DNA of 64,000 bases from NCBI GenBank assembly GCA_028291055.1, contig JAQGIP010000051.1, positions 78,051-142,050 of the forward strand. The letters run 5' to 3'. Position 1 is the stretch's first letter. Each line of letters begins with the position of its first letter. Shown here piece after piece: positions 40,669 to 48,958 of this stretch. The position numbers and the translations under genes were made by a program. Below the pieces are notes generated by a model. That model saw nothing but the letters and a program-made list of their open reading frames with translations, had not been told where the DNA came from and ran no database searches. Origin of the DNA: Caulobacter sp. (GTDB lineage Bacteria; Pseudomonadota; Alphaproteobacteria; Caulobacterales; Caulobacteraceae).

Positions 40669-41886
40669 ATGACGAAATTGCTGGAAGGAATCCGCGTCCT
40701 GGAAGTGGCGATCTACGCCTTCGTACCCTCGGCCGCCGCCGTGCTGGCCGACTGGGGCGCGGACGTGATCAAGGTCGAGGATCCCGACGTCGGCGACCCG
40801 GTGCGGGGCCTGACCGCCTATGGTTTCGGACCCGGGGACGGCGGTGTCTCAGCCCTCTGGGAGCTGTTCAACCGCGGCAAGCGCAGCGTCGGCATCAATA
40901 TCAGGAAGCCCGAGGGGCTTGAGATCCTGATGTCGCTGGTCGACCAGTCCGACGTCTTCCTGACCAACTTCATGCAGCCGGCCCGCGCCAAGCTTGGCAT
41001 CGACGTCGACCAGATCCTGGCCCGCAACCCGCGCATCATCTACGGCCGGGGCACCGGCCACGGCCCGGTCGGGCCGGACGCCAACAAGGGCGGCTTCGAC
41101 GCCCTGTCCTACTGGGGCCGGCCCGGCGCGGGCTCCGCGGCCATCGCGCCGGGCGACACCATGCCCGTGCTGATGCCCGGCCCCGCCTTCGGCGACATGC
41201 AGTGCGGCATGCATCTGGCCGGCGGCATCCTGGGCGGCCTCTATCGCCGTGAGAAGACCGGCAAGGGCGGCGTCGTCGACGTGTCGCTGCTGGGCTCCGG
41301 CCTGTGGGCCATGGCCGCCTCGACGGCCGGCGCCCATGTGCTGAAGTCCGACAACATCGTCCAGCTCGACCGCCGCCGCGCGCCCAACCCGATCGCCAAC
41401 ATCTACGCCACTGGCGACGGCCGGGGCTTCTACCTCGGCATGCTGGAGTCGGACCGTTACTGGCCCGGCCTCTGCGAGGCGCTCGGCCTGTCGGGCCTGA
41501 CGCAGGACGCCCGGTTCACCACCTCCCCACTCAGGGCCGCCAATTCCGAAGCCCTGATCGTCATCTTCGACGAGCTGTTCGGGCGCCTCACGCTGGTGGA
41601 GATCGGCGAAAGGCTGAACAGCCAGGAGGGCCCCTGGGCCGTGGTCGGCCGCCCGGCCGACGTCGTGACCGACGAACAGGCGCTGCTGAACGGCTATGTG
41701 CAGATGGTCGACTGCGGCGAAGACGCCCAACTGCCGATGATCACCGCCCCGGTGCAATACGACCAGGACGCCCCCACCCTGTCCCGCGCCCCAGGCCACG
41801 GCGAACACACCGACGACGTGATGGGCTCGCTCGGCATCGACACCGACAACCTGATCCGCCTGAAGGTGGCCGGCGTCATCAACTAG
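40669..41886 (+). CDS. Type III CoA-transferase (CaiB/BaiF family)
   Basis: 405 residues. GIRVLEVAIYAFVPSAAAVLA, WGADVIKVEDPD, NRGKRSVGINIRKPEG and the catalytic Asp144 in NKGGFDALSYWG. It is closely similar through its whole length to the protein at 59350-60564 (shared AIYAFVPSA, LARNPRIIYGRGTG), more than to the other CoA-transferases here. A hairpin follows its stop. Monocistronic by context, divergent from the kinase gene. Confidence 0.9.
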   Translation: MTKLLEGIRVLEVAIYAFVPSAAAVLADWGADVIKVEDPDVGDPVRGLTAYGFGPGDGGVSALWELFNRGKRSVGINIRKPEGLEILMSLVDQSDVFLTNFMQPARAKLGIDVDQILARNPRIIYGRGTGHGPVGPDANKGGFDALSYWGRPGAGSAAIAPGDTMPVLMPGPAFGDMQCGMHLAGGILGGLYRREKTGKGGVVDVSLLGSGLWAMAASTAGAHVLKSDNIVQLDRRRAPNPIANIYATGDGRGFYLGMLESDRYWPGLCEALGLSGLTQDARFTTSPLRAANSEALIVIFDELFGRLTLVEIGERLNSQEGPWAVVGRPADVVTDEQALLNGYVQMVDCGEDAQLPMITAPVQYDQDAPTLSRAPGHGEHTDDVMGSLGIDTDNLIRLKVAGVIN

Positions 41887-41904
41887 CGGCGACCGCGCCG
41901 GCCA

Positions 41905-41932
41905 GGGACATGTACCACCGGGTACGTGTCCC
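41905..41932 (+). terminator. GGGACA-t-GTACC hairpin after the CoA-transferase
   Basis: Arms GGGACAtGTACC and GGTACgTGTCCC, one mismatch, ACCG loop. No T-run. Its core GTACC-N4-GGTAC echoes the operator form, but its length and position just past a stop codon favour a terminator or a mobile palindrome. Confidence 0.5.
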
Positions 41933-41977
41933 CCTGCGATGTGCCGGCCTATGCGATGCAGGTGTCTTCTCCAAGAT

Positions 41978-42119
41978 CTCCGCTCATCCCGACGAAAGTC
42001 GGGACCCATACTGACTCGCCGGAAGGGCCGGGCCCCATGGGACACCCGCGCCCGTCATCGGCTCGAAGGTCAGTTCTGACGGGCCCTATGGGTCCCGACT
42101 TTCGTCGGGATGAGCGGAG
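41978..42119. repeat. REP-like inverted doublet 4
   Basis: Copies at 41978-42009 and 42088-42119 with cores TCCCGACGAAAGTCGGGA and its inverse. They fill the convergent gap (41887-42208) between the CoA-transferase and TonB receptor genes, which has no gene. Confidence 0.85.
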
Positions 42120-42153
42120 GGTTTGGGGGAAGCGGACCCACCCCACAACGCGA

Positions 42154-42182
42154 TGCGGCCGCGCTCGATGAGCGCGGCCGCA
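42154..42182 (-). terminator. Strong hairpin after the TonB receptor gene
   Basis: TGCGGCCGCGCT / AGCGCGGCCGCA, 12-bp perfect arms with loop CGATG, 27 bp past the receptor's stop. No U-run on the minus strand, so it may work with Rho or as an mRNA-end stabiliser. Confidence 0.6.
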
Positions 42183-42208
42183 CCTTGGATCGTTGATCGT
42201 CTGAGAGG

Positions 42209-44422
42209 CTAGAACTTGTAGCCCAACGCCACGCCGAACGTGCGGGGCTTGGCGAAGGAGGCGAAGTCGCCCACCGCGGCTTCACGCACATAGAGCTCGG
42301 TGTGTTCGTCCGTCAGGTTGGCCCCGAAGACGGAGACCTTCCACGCGTCGGACGGCGAGTACCAGGTCAGGTTGGCGTTCACGATGGTGAAGGCCGGCTG
42401 CTTCAGGCGGTTGTCGACGTGCCAGAAGTAGGAGCCGCTGTAGGAGGCCGTCACCGTGGATTCGATATGGCCGACCGGCACGTCGTGCTGGAAGGTCAGC
42501 GAGGCGAAACCGGCGAACTCGGGCGTGCGGATCAGCTTGTTGCCGGAGTCGTCCTTCACGACCTGGGTGTTGCCGTTCGGCAGGCCGCCCGGCGTGAAGA
42601 TCGGAACCCAGTTCTGGCCTTGGAGGAAGCTGGTGTAGCGGCCGTGGGTATAGGCGCCGCCCACGTGGATCGAGAAGTTGTCGTTCAGGCGCGCCGAGAA
42701 GTCCGCATCCAAGCCGTAGATCTCGCCGGCGGCGGCGTTGTAAAGCACCTGTTGGTTGAGGGTGTTCAGCGCGTTGATCTGGATGTTTTCGTACTGGCTG
42801 TAGAAGACCGAGGTCGAGAAGACGGTCGCGCCGACGTTGTACTTGTAGCCGATTTCGTAGGCCTTCACCTTTTCGGGCTGGACCGGAACGCCGGCCGAGG
42901 GGCAGGCGGGGTTGGGACGCGGCGCCGCCGTGGTGCAGGCGCCGGTGGCGCCGCCGTCGAACAGGCCGCTCTTGAAGCCTTCGCTGTAGCTGGCGTAGGC
43001 GCTGGACTTCTCGGTGACGTCGTAACGCAGGGCGACACGCGGGGTGAACGCCGACCAGGTGTGCGATGCGTCGAGCATGATGGCGCCGTTCGGGCCGCCG
43101 TCGTTGTTGGTGGCGTGCTTCTTTTCGCTGCTGTAGCGGCCGCCGACGGTCAGGTGCAGGCTGTCGGTGAGGTCGAACTTCACTTCGGCGTAGGCCGCGT
43201 AGGCCGTGGCGTCGACGTGGACGTAGGGACGGAGCGACGGGAAGGGCAGGAAGGCGCCGCCCACCGCCACGCGCGCCTGGGTGATGGATTCATCGTGATA
43301 GTAGTAGAGGCCGCCCAACCACGACACGCGCCCCATGACCGGAGAGGTGTAGATCAACTCCTGGGTCTCGGTTTCCTGCGTCTGGGGGTCGGCATAGAAG
43401 GTCTGAACCGGAACCTCGGTGCCGTCCAGATCGGTGCCAAAGGGATACTTGGTCTTGGCCCAGCTGCTGATCGAGGTCAGCTTGCCCCAGGAATGGTCCC
43501 AGTCGAGGTTCAGCGTCACCGCCCTGTAGTCCAGGCGGTTATAGGGGTCGTTGTTCAGCGAGATGTGCTCGTAATCGTCGTTCGGAATATGGGCCGCGAC
43601 GCTGCCCTGCTGCGGCGTGTTGCCGTTGAGCGGACGATAGGAATAGGCCGCATTGTCCGACTGCTTGATGTAGGCGCCGGTCAGGATCGCGCGGAAGTCG
43701 TCGGTCGGCTGGAAGAGCAGGCGGGCTCGGATACCCTGGGAGTCGGTGATCGACGAGTGCTTGCCGCCGAGCGCCAGGTTGCGGGTATAGCCGTCGTTCT
43801 TGCGGCTGTAGGCGGCCACGTTGACGGCGAACATGTCGCCGAGCGGCAGGTTGCCGTAGACCGACAGCCCGACCTCGTCGAAGCTGCCGTAGCTGGCGTC
43901 GATGCTGGCGCTGGTCTTGGTCAGCGAGGGAACCTTGGTCGTCACGACGATGGCGCCGCCGGTGGCGTTACGGCCGTAGAGCGAACCCTGCGGGCCCTTC
44001 AGCACTTCGATCTGGTCGACGTTGTTGAAGTCGAACAGGCCCGAGCCCTGGCTGGAGATATAGACGCCGTCCACATAGATGGCGACGTTGGGATCGGCGC
44101 CCGTGCCGGTCACGGTCGTGCCAACGCCGCGGATGGTCGGCTGCACATAGGTGCCTTGCGAGGTGATGTTGAGGCCGGGCGTCAGCAGGCGCAGGTCGCG
44201 CGAATCCGAGACGCCGGAATTCTTGAGCTCGGTCGAGGTGACCACGGAGACCGAGGCGGGAACGTCGACCAGACGTTCCGAGCGGCGCTGCGCGGTGACG
44301 ACCACTTCGGCGACGACGCCGGGTTCGGTCGGTTGCGGGTCCGCCTGGCTCTGGGCGAACGCGATGGTCGGGAGCAAGGAGGCTCCCGCGAATAGAACGG
44401 AAATCAGCTGTGAACGTCGCAT
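42209..44422 (-). CDS. TonB-dependent outer-membrane receptor
   Basis: 737 residues. Signal peptide MRRSQLISVLFAGASLLPTIAFA, a TonB-box-like/plug start EVVVTAQRRSERLVDVPASVS, plug elements VYISSQGSGLFDFNNVDQIEVLKGPQGS, a 22-strand barrel and a terminal aromatic (ALGYKF). This receptor type in alphaproteobacteria often imports hydrophobic or plant-derived molecules, not only siderophores; no siderophore genes are nearby, so uptake of the pathway substrate is likely. The ATG at 44422 has GGAGG 8 bases upstream. Its 5' region is AT-rich. Confidence 0.92.
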   Translation of the reverse strand: MRRSQLISVLFAGASLLPTIAFAQSQADPQPTEPGVVAEVVVTAQRRSERLVDVPASVSVVTSTELKNSGVSDSRDLRLLTPGLNITSQGTYVQPTIRGVGTTVTGTGADPNVAIYVDGVYISSQGSGLFDFNNVDQIEVLKGPQGSLYGRNATGGAIVVTTKVPSLTKTSASIDASYGSFDEVGLSVYGNLPLGDMFAVNVAAYSRKNDGYTRNLALGGKHSSITDSQGIRARLLFQPTDDFRAILTGAYIKQSDNAAYSYRPLNGNTPQQGSVAAHIPNDDYEHISLNNDPYNRLDYRAVTLNLDWDHSWGKLTSISSWAKTKYPFGTDLDGTEVPVQTFYADPQTQETETQELIYTSPVMGRVSWLGGLYYYHDESITQARVAVGGAFLPFPSLRPYVHVDATAYAAYAEVKFDLTDSLHLTVGGRYSSEKKHATNNDGGPNGAIMLDASHTWSAFTPRVALRYDVTEKSSAYASYSEGFKSGLFDGGATGACTTAAPRPNPACPSAGVPVQPEKVKAYEIGYKYNVGATVFSTSVFYSQYENIQINALNTLNQQVLYNAAAGEIYGLDADFSARLNDNFSIHVGGAYTHGRYTSFLQGQNWVPIFTPGGLPNGNTQVVKDDSGNKLIRTPEFAGFASLTFQHDVPVGHIESTVTASYSGSYFWHVDNRLKQPAFTIVNANLTWYSPSDAWKVSVFGANLTDEHTELYVREAAVGDFASFAKPRTFGVALGYKF

Positions 44423-44795
44423 CGATTGATCCTCCCCAAGGTTCGCCCGCCTTTTTTGTGCGGGGCGTTTTCCGACCACTGCGAGACATCTAGGAGGTCG
44501 GCTGAGCGACTATATGTCGGCCTCACTGAATTACCATCCATAAAATATAACGCGTTGCAGAAACTGCGGTGCACAAGATTTCTAAGTGAACATTGATATT
44601 ATTGTTTTTTCAGGGTTTTTAGATTTTCTAGTTAGATAAATGACCAAAATAAGCTGCATCCCGTTCTAGGAAGTTGGAGTAGATTTACACGCTTCGGATG
44701 CTCAAACTTCAGGGCTCTCCCCTCCTGCGTGTGAGTCCCAGGCCACCGGGAGGCCCTCGGGGTCGCCCCATCCGCGCTTGCCCCGACTCGCACCT
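44423..44795. other. AT-rich promoter region of the receptor
   Basis: No gene. 44520-44660 is strikingly AT-rich for this genome (runs such as TGATATTATTGTTTTTTC). It includes TAGATAAA (44633-44640), sharing TTTATCTA with the 40557 element. Nothing else recognised. Confidence 0.6.
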
Positions 44796-45590
44796 TCATG
44801 GGCGATAGCGGGGCGCGGGCTGCGATCGGGACATGTTCGGGGCAAGCGCCTCGCGCGCGGCCTTGAAGGCGGCCCAGTCGGCGATGTCGGGGAGCGATGG
44901 GATCGTCACCCGCTCGCCCAGTTCCAGACCCGCCAGCGCCGCCTCGACCATCGCCTCGGCGTCCATCAGCCGGTCGCCCGCGATCGCCTCGATGTCGATC
45001 TCCGCCTTCCCCCAGATTTCCGTCCGGGTCATGCCCGGCAACACCGCCTGCACCCGTACGCCCGCACGGCCGAGTTCGCTCTGCAGCCCCTCGCTCAGGG
45101 CCAGCAGATAGGCCTTGCTCGCGGTATAGCCGGCGCTGATGCCCGGCCGGTCGGCGTTGAGGCCCACCACCGAGCCGACATTGATGATGTCTCCGCGCCC
45201 GCGCGCCACGAACCCGGGCGCCACCGCCCTCGCAAGCCGGGTCGAGGCCACCACATTCAGCAGCAGCATGGCCTCAAGCGCGTCGGGCGACATGTCGACC
45301 ATGCGGCCGGGCACGGCGATCCCGGCATTGTTCACCAGCACCGAGATGTCGTCATGGCGCAGCCTGTCCTCGACGCGCCGCAGGTCGGAGGGGTGCGAAA
45401 GATCGGCCGCCAGCACCTCCACGGCCACGCCCGCCGCGTCACGCAGCGCGGCGGCCGACCGCTCGAGCCGGGACCGGTCGCGCGCGACCAGGGCGAGATC
45501 GTATCCCCGCGCGGCGAGGCTCGTCGCATAGGCGGCGCCGATGCCCGCCGACGCCCCGGTGACCAGGGCAACCCCCTTCAACTCCGCCAA
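44796..45590 (-). CDS. Short-chain dehydrogenase/reductase
   Basis: 264 residues: TGASAGIGAAYATSL, NNAGIA, NVGSVVG and YTASKAY. VARDRSRLE after strand 2 suggests NADP. The C-terminus (RMVDMSP..., WAAFKAAREALAP) resembles 'SDR of the DltE/YqjQ type'. Start is a TTG at 45590 with GGGAGG five bases upstream; no ATG is available near the motif. Divergent from another SDR gene across ~190 bp. Confidence 0.85.
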   Translation of the reverse strand: MAELKGVALVTGASAGIGAAYATSLAARGYDLALVARDRSRLERSAAALRDAAGVAVEVLAADLSHPSDLRRVEDRLRHDDISVLVNNAGIAVPGRMVDMSPDALEAMLLLNVVASTRLARAVAPGFVARGRGDIINVGSVVGLNADRPGISAGYTASKAYLLALSEGLQSELGRAGVRVQAVLPGMTRTEIWGKAEIDIEAIAGDRLMDAEAMVEAALAGLELGERVTIPSLPDIADWAAFKAAREALAPNMSRSQPAPRYRP

Positions 45591-45780
45591 CGCAACCTCC
45601 CTTGGGTGGGACGCACTGGCCCTCACCTCATTATTGATATCAGTTCCAGTTTTCACTAGCTCTGTCACCTGCCGATCTGCGCATCCTGCGCGCGCGCTCA
45701 CCTGCGCATAGGGCGAACCGGTCTCGGAGCCGCGCGGACGGAGCCCGCAAAGACACTTCCAGTTGAAAATGGAGACCATG

Positions 45781-46581
45781 ATGATTTCTGGCGCACGCTT
45801 CGACGGCAAGACCGTCCTCGTCACCGGCGGCGCGGGGGGTATCGGGCTGGCCATCGCGACGCGGTTCGCGGGCGAAGGCGCACGCGTGGTCGTCGCCGAC
45901 CTGAATGGCGCGCAGGCCGAGGCGGCCGCCGCCGGGATCAACGAAACGGGCGGGCGGGCCATGGGCGTCGCCGTGGACGTCAGCGACGCGTCCCAGGTCC
46001 AGGCCATGGTCGACGGCGCGGCCCGACACTTCGGCGGCGTCGACGTCGCGGTCTGCGCGGCCGGACGCATGAGCCCCAACGTCGACTTCCTCGATCTTGA
46101 GGAAGCCGAGTGGAAGAGCGTGCTCGACGTCAACCTCACCGGCGCCTTCCTGGTCGGCAAGGCCGTGGCGCGCCGCATGCTGGCCGACCGCCGGGGCGAG
46201 GCCATCATCCACATCTCCTCAGTCGGCGGCGTGCTGGGGGTGCCCACCCAGGCGCCCTACTGCGTGAGCAAGGCCGGGCTCGGCATGCTGACCAAGGTCA
46301 TGGCCCTGTCGCTGGCGCCGCACGGGATCCGGGTGAACGCCGTGGGGCCGGGCCCCATCAGGACGGCGATGACCAGCGCCCTGGAAGACGACCCCGCCAT
46401 GCTCCAGCTGATGATGTCGCGAACCCCGATCGGCCGGTTGGGCGAGCCCGACGAGATCGCCTCCATCGTCCTGTTCCTGGCAAGCGCCGAGGCCGCCTAT
46501 ATCGCCGGCCAGACCCTTTACGCCGACGGCGGCCGTCTCGCCCTGAACTATGTGATGGCGCCCAAACCGCCGGCCGCCTGA
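45781..46581 (+). CDS. Short-chain dehydrogenase/reductase
   Basis: 266 residues from ATG 45781 (GGAG 6 bases upstream; 45778 and 45769 are alternatives). TGGAGGIGLAIATRF, VADLNGAQA (Asp favours NAD), CAAGR instead of NNAG, HISSVGGV and YCVSKAG. Ends AGQTLYADGG. The upstream gap has TGATATCA (45635-45642), not matched elsewhere with confidence. Convergent with the next SDR gene, 3 bp between stops. Confidence 0.87.
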   Translation: MISGARFDGKTVLVTGGAGGIGLAIATRFAGEGARVVVADLNGAQAEAAAAGINETGGRAMGVAVDVSDASQVQAMVDGAARHFGGVDVAVCAAGRMSPNVDFLDLEEAEWKSVLDVNLTGAFLVGKAVARRMLADRRGEAIIHISSVGGVLGVPTQAPYCVSKAGLGMLTKVMALSLAPHGIRVNAVGPGPIRTAMTSALEDDPAMLQLMMSRTPIGRLGEPDEIASIVLFLASAEAAYIAGQTLYADGGRLALNYVMAPKPPAA

Positions 46582-46584
46582 GCG

Positions 46585-47334
46585 TCAGACTTGGGCGTGA
46601 CCGCCGTCGACGAACATCTCCGTGCCGGCCACGAACCTCGACGCGTCCGAGGCCAGGAACAGCGCCGCCTCGCCGATATCGTCGGGCTCCCCCACCCTGC
46701 CCAACGGGATCATGCGGGCGAGGTTTTCCAGGAAAACCGCCTCCTGCCCGGGCGGCGCCATGCTCATCAGGCTGTCGGTCACTACCGGCCCGGGGCTCAG
46801 CACATTGACCCGGATGCGCCGGCGCTTCAGCTCCACCGTCCAGCTGCGCGCCAGGCTGCGTAGCGCGGCCTTCGAGGCCCCATAGAGACTCTGCGACGGC
46901 AAGGCCTTCACCGAGCCGCTTGAGCCGATCAGGATGACCGACGCCCCTTCGCTCAGCAGCGGCAGCGCCGCCTGCACGGTGAACACCACGCCCTTCACAT
47001 TGAGCGCGAAGGTCTCGTCGAAATTCTGCTCGGTGATGTCGCCCAGCCGCGCGACCTCCCCGCCTCCGGCGTTGGCCACCAGCACGTCGATACGTCCGGC
47101 CTCGGCCCTCACCGCCTCCATCAGCCGCTCGAGATCGCCGGTTACCGCCGCGTCGGCGACGACGGTCCTGGCCTGGGGGCCGATCAGGGCGGCGGCCTCG
47201 TCCAACGACGCGGCGTTGCGCGCGGAGACAAACACCAGCGCGCCTTCCTGCGCAAAGCGCCTGGCGATCGCCAGGCCGATGCCCCGGCTGCCGCCAGTGA
47301 CGACGCAGACCCTGCCTTCCAGCGCCTTGGTCAT
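46585..47334 (-). CDS. Short-chain dehydrogenase/reductase
   Basis: 249 residues: TGGSRGIGLAIARRF, VSARNAASLDE (NADP-like), NAGGG, GSSGSVKALPSQS and YGASKAAL. Overlaps the stop of the MerR gene by 4 bp (ATGA), so it is the last gene of the long minus-strand operon from 56063. Confidence 0.88.
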   Translation of the reverse strand: MTKALEGRVCVVTGGSRGIGLAIARRFAQEGALVFVSARNAASLDEAAALIGPQARTVVADAAVTGDLERLMEAVRAEAGRIDVLVANAGGGEVARLGDITEQNFDETFALNVKGVVFTVQAALPLLSEGASVILIGSSGSVKALPSQSLYGASKAALRSLARSWTVELKRRRIRVNVLSPGPVVTDSLMSMAPPGQEAVFLENLARMIPLGRVGEPDDIGEAALFLASDASRFVAGTEMFVDGGHAQV

Positions 47335-47789
47335 CGCGCGCCGGCCGACGCCGGCTCACCCGGGCGCCGGCGAGGGGCCGCCGCATCCACCTCGGCGGGC
47401 GCATGCCGAAGCTGCTCTTCGAGCGCCTCACAGGACTGCTGCAGAACCTCCACCGCCTCGTCGAGGTCCTCCCGCTGGCGCGCGAGCACATTCAGCTGAC
47501 GGCGGAAGATGTCGAGGGCCGCCCGGCTCTGGATGGCGTTGCCATCGCCCTCGTCGCGCAGCGCGAAGATGTCGGCGATATCGCGGATCGACAGCCGCAT
47601 GCGCTTGCCCGCCAGGATCAGCCTCAAGCGCGCCCGCTCACGGTTGCCGAACAGCCGCACCGTGCCCTGCCGACGCGGCTCCAGCAGGCCCATCTCCTCG
47701 TAGAACCGCACGGCGCGCGAGGTCACCGCATACTCCCGGCAGATTTCGCCGATCGCCTGGATGCGCTCCGGCTGTCTGAGGTTCGCCAT
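47331..47789 (-). CDS. MerR family regulator, LiuR-like
   Basis: 152 residues. Winged helix IQAIGEICREYAVTSRAVRFYEEMGLLEP with HTH and wing, then a coiled dimerisation helix (RQLNVLARQREDLDEAVEVL). There is no Cys-rich metal loop, which fits the LiuR/branched-chain acyl-CoA type rather than metal sensors. It sits inside the acyl-CoA dehydrogenase operon (13 bp after the ACAD), likely sensing a pathway acyl-CoA. Confidence 0.85.
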   Translation of the reverse strand: MANLRQPERIQAIGEICREYAVTSRAVRFYEEMGLLEPRRQGTVRLFGNRERARLRLILAGKRMRLSIRDIADIFALRDEGDGNAIQSRAALDIFRRQLNVLARQREDLDEAVEVLQQSCEALEEQLRHAPAEVDAAAPRRRPGEPASAGAR

Positions 47790-47802
47790 CGCGGGCTTCC
47801 TT

Positions 47803-48954
47803 TTACTGGGTTTCGATCTGCAGCCGCTCGTAGCGGTCCAGGTGATAGTCGCTCGACCCGAACTGCTGCTCGATCATCAGGGCGCGCCGGAAGTAGTGGC
47901 TGACCGGCGTCTCGTCGGCGATGCCGATACCCCCATGCAGCTGCACCGCCGCCTGGCTGACCGCGCGGCAGGCCCGCCCGATCCGGCTCTTGGCCGCCGA
48001 CACCGCCGCCGCCCGGTCGGGCGTGTCCAGCTTGATGCGCGCCACCATCGCCAGGCTGGCCGCCTGCTTGGCCTCGATCATCATGTCGACCATGCGGTGC
48101 TGCAGCACCTGGAACTCCGCGATCGCCTTGCCGAACTGCCTGCGCTGGCGGGTGTAGTCGACGGTGATGTCGACCAGCGCCTGCATGACACCACAGGCCT
48201 CCGCGCAGACCGCCGTCGTCGCCTCGTCCAGCATCCGCTCGATCAGCGGCAGGGCCTCGCCGACAGGCCCGATCACCCGCTCCCCCGCCACCCGCACGTC
48301 GCTCAGGATCAGGTCGGACGCCGAGCCACCGTCGATGGTGCCGTAGTCGATCCGCTCGATCCCAGGCGCGCCGGCGTCCAGCAGGAAGAGGGAAATCCCG
48401 TCCGCATCCGCCGCCTCACCGGCCGTCCGCGCCACCACGATGATGTGCCCGGCCGAGGCCGCGTTCAGCACCAGCGTCTTGCGGCCGTTCAGCAGATAGC
48501 CGTCGCCCGAGGCGACCGCGTGCGTGGAGACGTAGGACGGCTCATACCCCCCCTCCGACTCCGCATGGGCCACGGCGACCGTGGCGGCGCCCTCGGCAAT
48601 GGCGCTCAGCAACGGCGCGGCGGCCTCATGGGCCCAGGCCCGCAACAGCTCCGCCCCCATGACGACCGTCGTCAGATAGGGCTCCAGCACCAGCCGCTGG
48701 CCGAAGGCGCGCATGATCGCGCCCACCTCCGCCGCGCCGCCGCCCAGCCCGCCGACCGCTTCCGGCAACGCCGCGCCCAGCACGCCCAGCTCACCGGCCA
48801 GGGTGCGCCAAAGGTCCGGCTCCCACGCGGCCGCCGCGACCCGCTTCCGGCGGGCCTGGAAGTCATAGTGCTCCTCCAGGAAGCGCCCGAGCGGCTCGGC
48901 GATCGCTCGTTCCATGTCCGTCTGACCGAAGTCCATCACGTCTGTCCCTGTCAT
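47803..48954 (-). CDS. Acyl-CoA dehydrogenase, short form
   Basis: 383 residues. HAESEGGYEPSYVSTHAVA replaces the usual SEPGAGSD FAD/substrate loop; R-x-x-Q-F-G-K in DYTRQRRQFGKAI and VQLHGGIG are present. The weak active-site loop and the adjacent full-length ACAD gene (4 bp gap) suggest an alpha2beta2 heterotetramer, as in steroid side-chain dehydrogenases. FAD and subunit roles are inferred. Confidence 0.87.
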   Translation of the reverse strand: MTGTDVMDFGQTDMERAIAEPLGRFLEEHYDFQARRKRVAAAAWEPDLWRTLAGELGVLGAALPEAVGGLGGGAAEVGAIMRAFGQRLVLEPYLTTVVMGAELLRAWAHEAAAPLLSAIAEGAATVAVAHAESEGGYEPSYVSTHAVASGDGYLLNGRKTLVLNAASAGHIIVVARTAGEAADADGISLFLLDAGAPGIERIDYGTIDGGSASDLILSDVRVAGERVIGPVGEALPLIERMLDEATTAVCAEACGVMQALVDITVDYTRQRRQFGKAIAEFQVLQHRMVDMMIEAKQAASLAMVARIKLDTPDRAAAVSAAKSRIGRACRAVSQAAVQLHGGIGIADETPVSHYFRRALMIEQQFGSSDYHLDRYERLQIETQ

Positions 48955-48958
48955 GGTC

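Noticed and set aside
41905..41932. GTACC-ACCG-GGTAC as a further TetR operator
   Set aside because: It forms a 12-bp-arm hairpin just downstream of a stop codon in a convergent gap, with no promoter served; better a terminator or mobile palindrome.
3542..42119. Possible CRISPR from repeated palindromes
   Set aside because: Repeats occur as inverted pairs kilobases apart, not as direct repeats with regular spacers, and no cas gene exists.
42302..44395. 697-residue plus-strand reading opposite the TonB receptor
   Set aside because: Val/Gly/Arg-rich antisense of a clear receptor gene.
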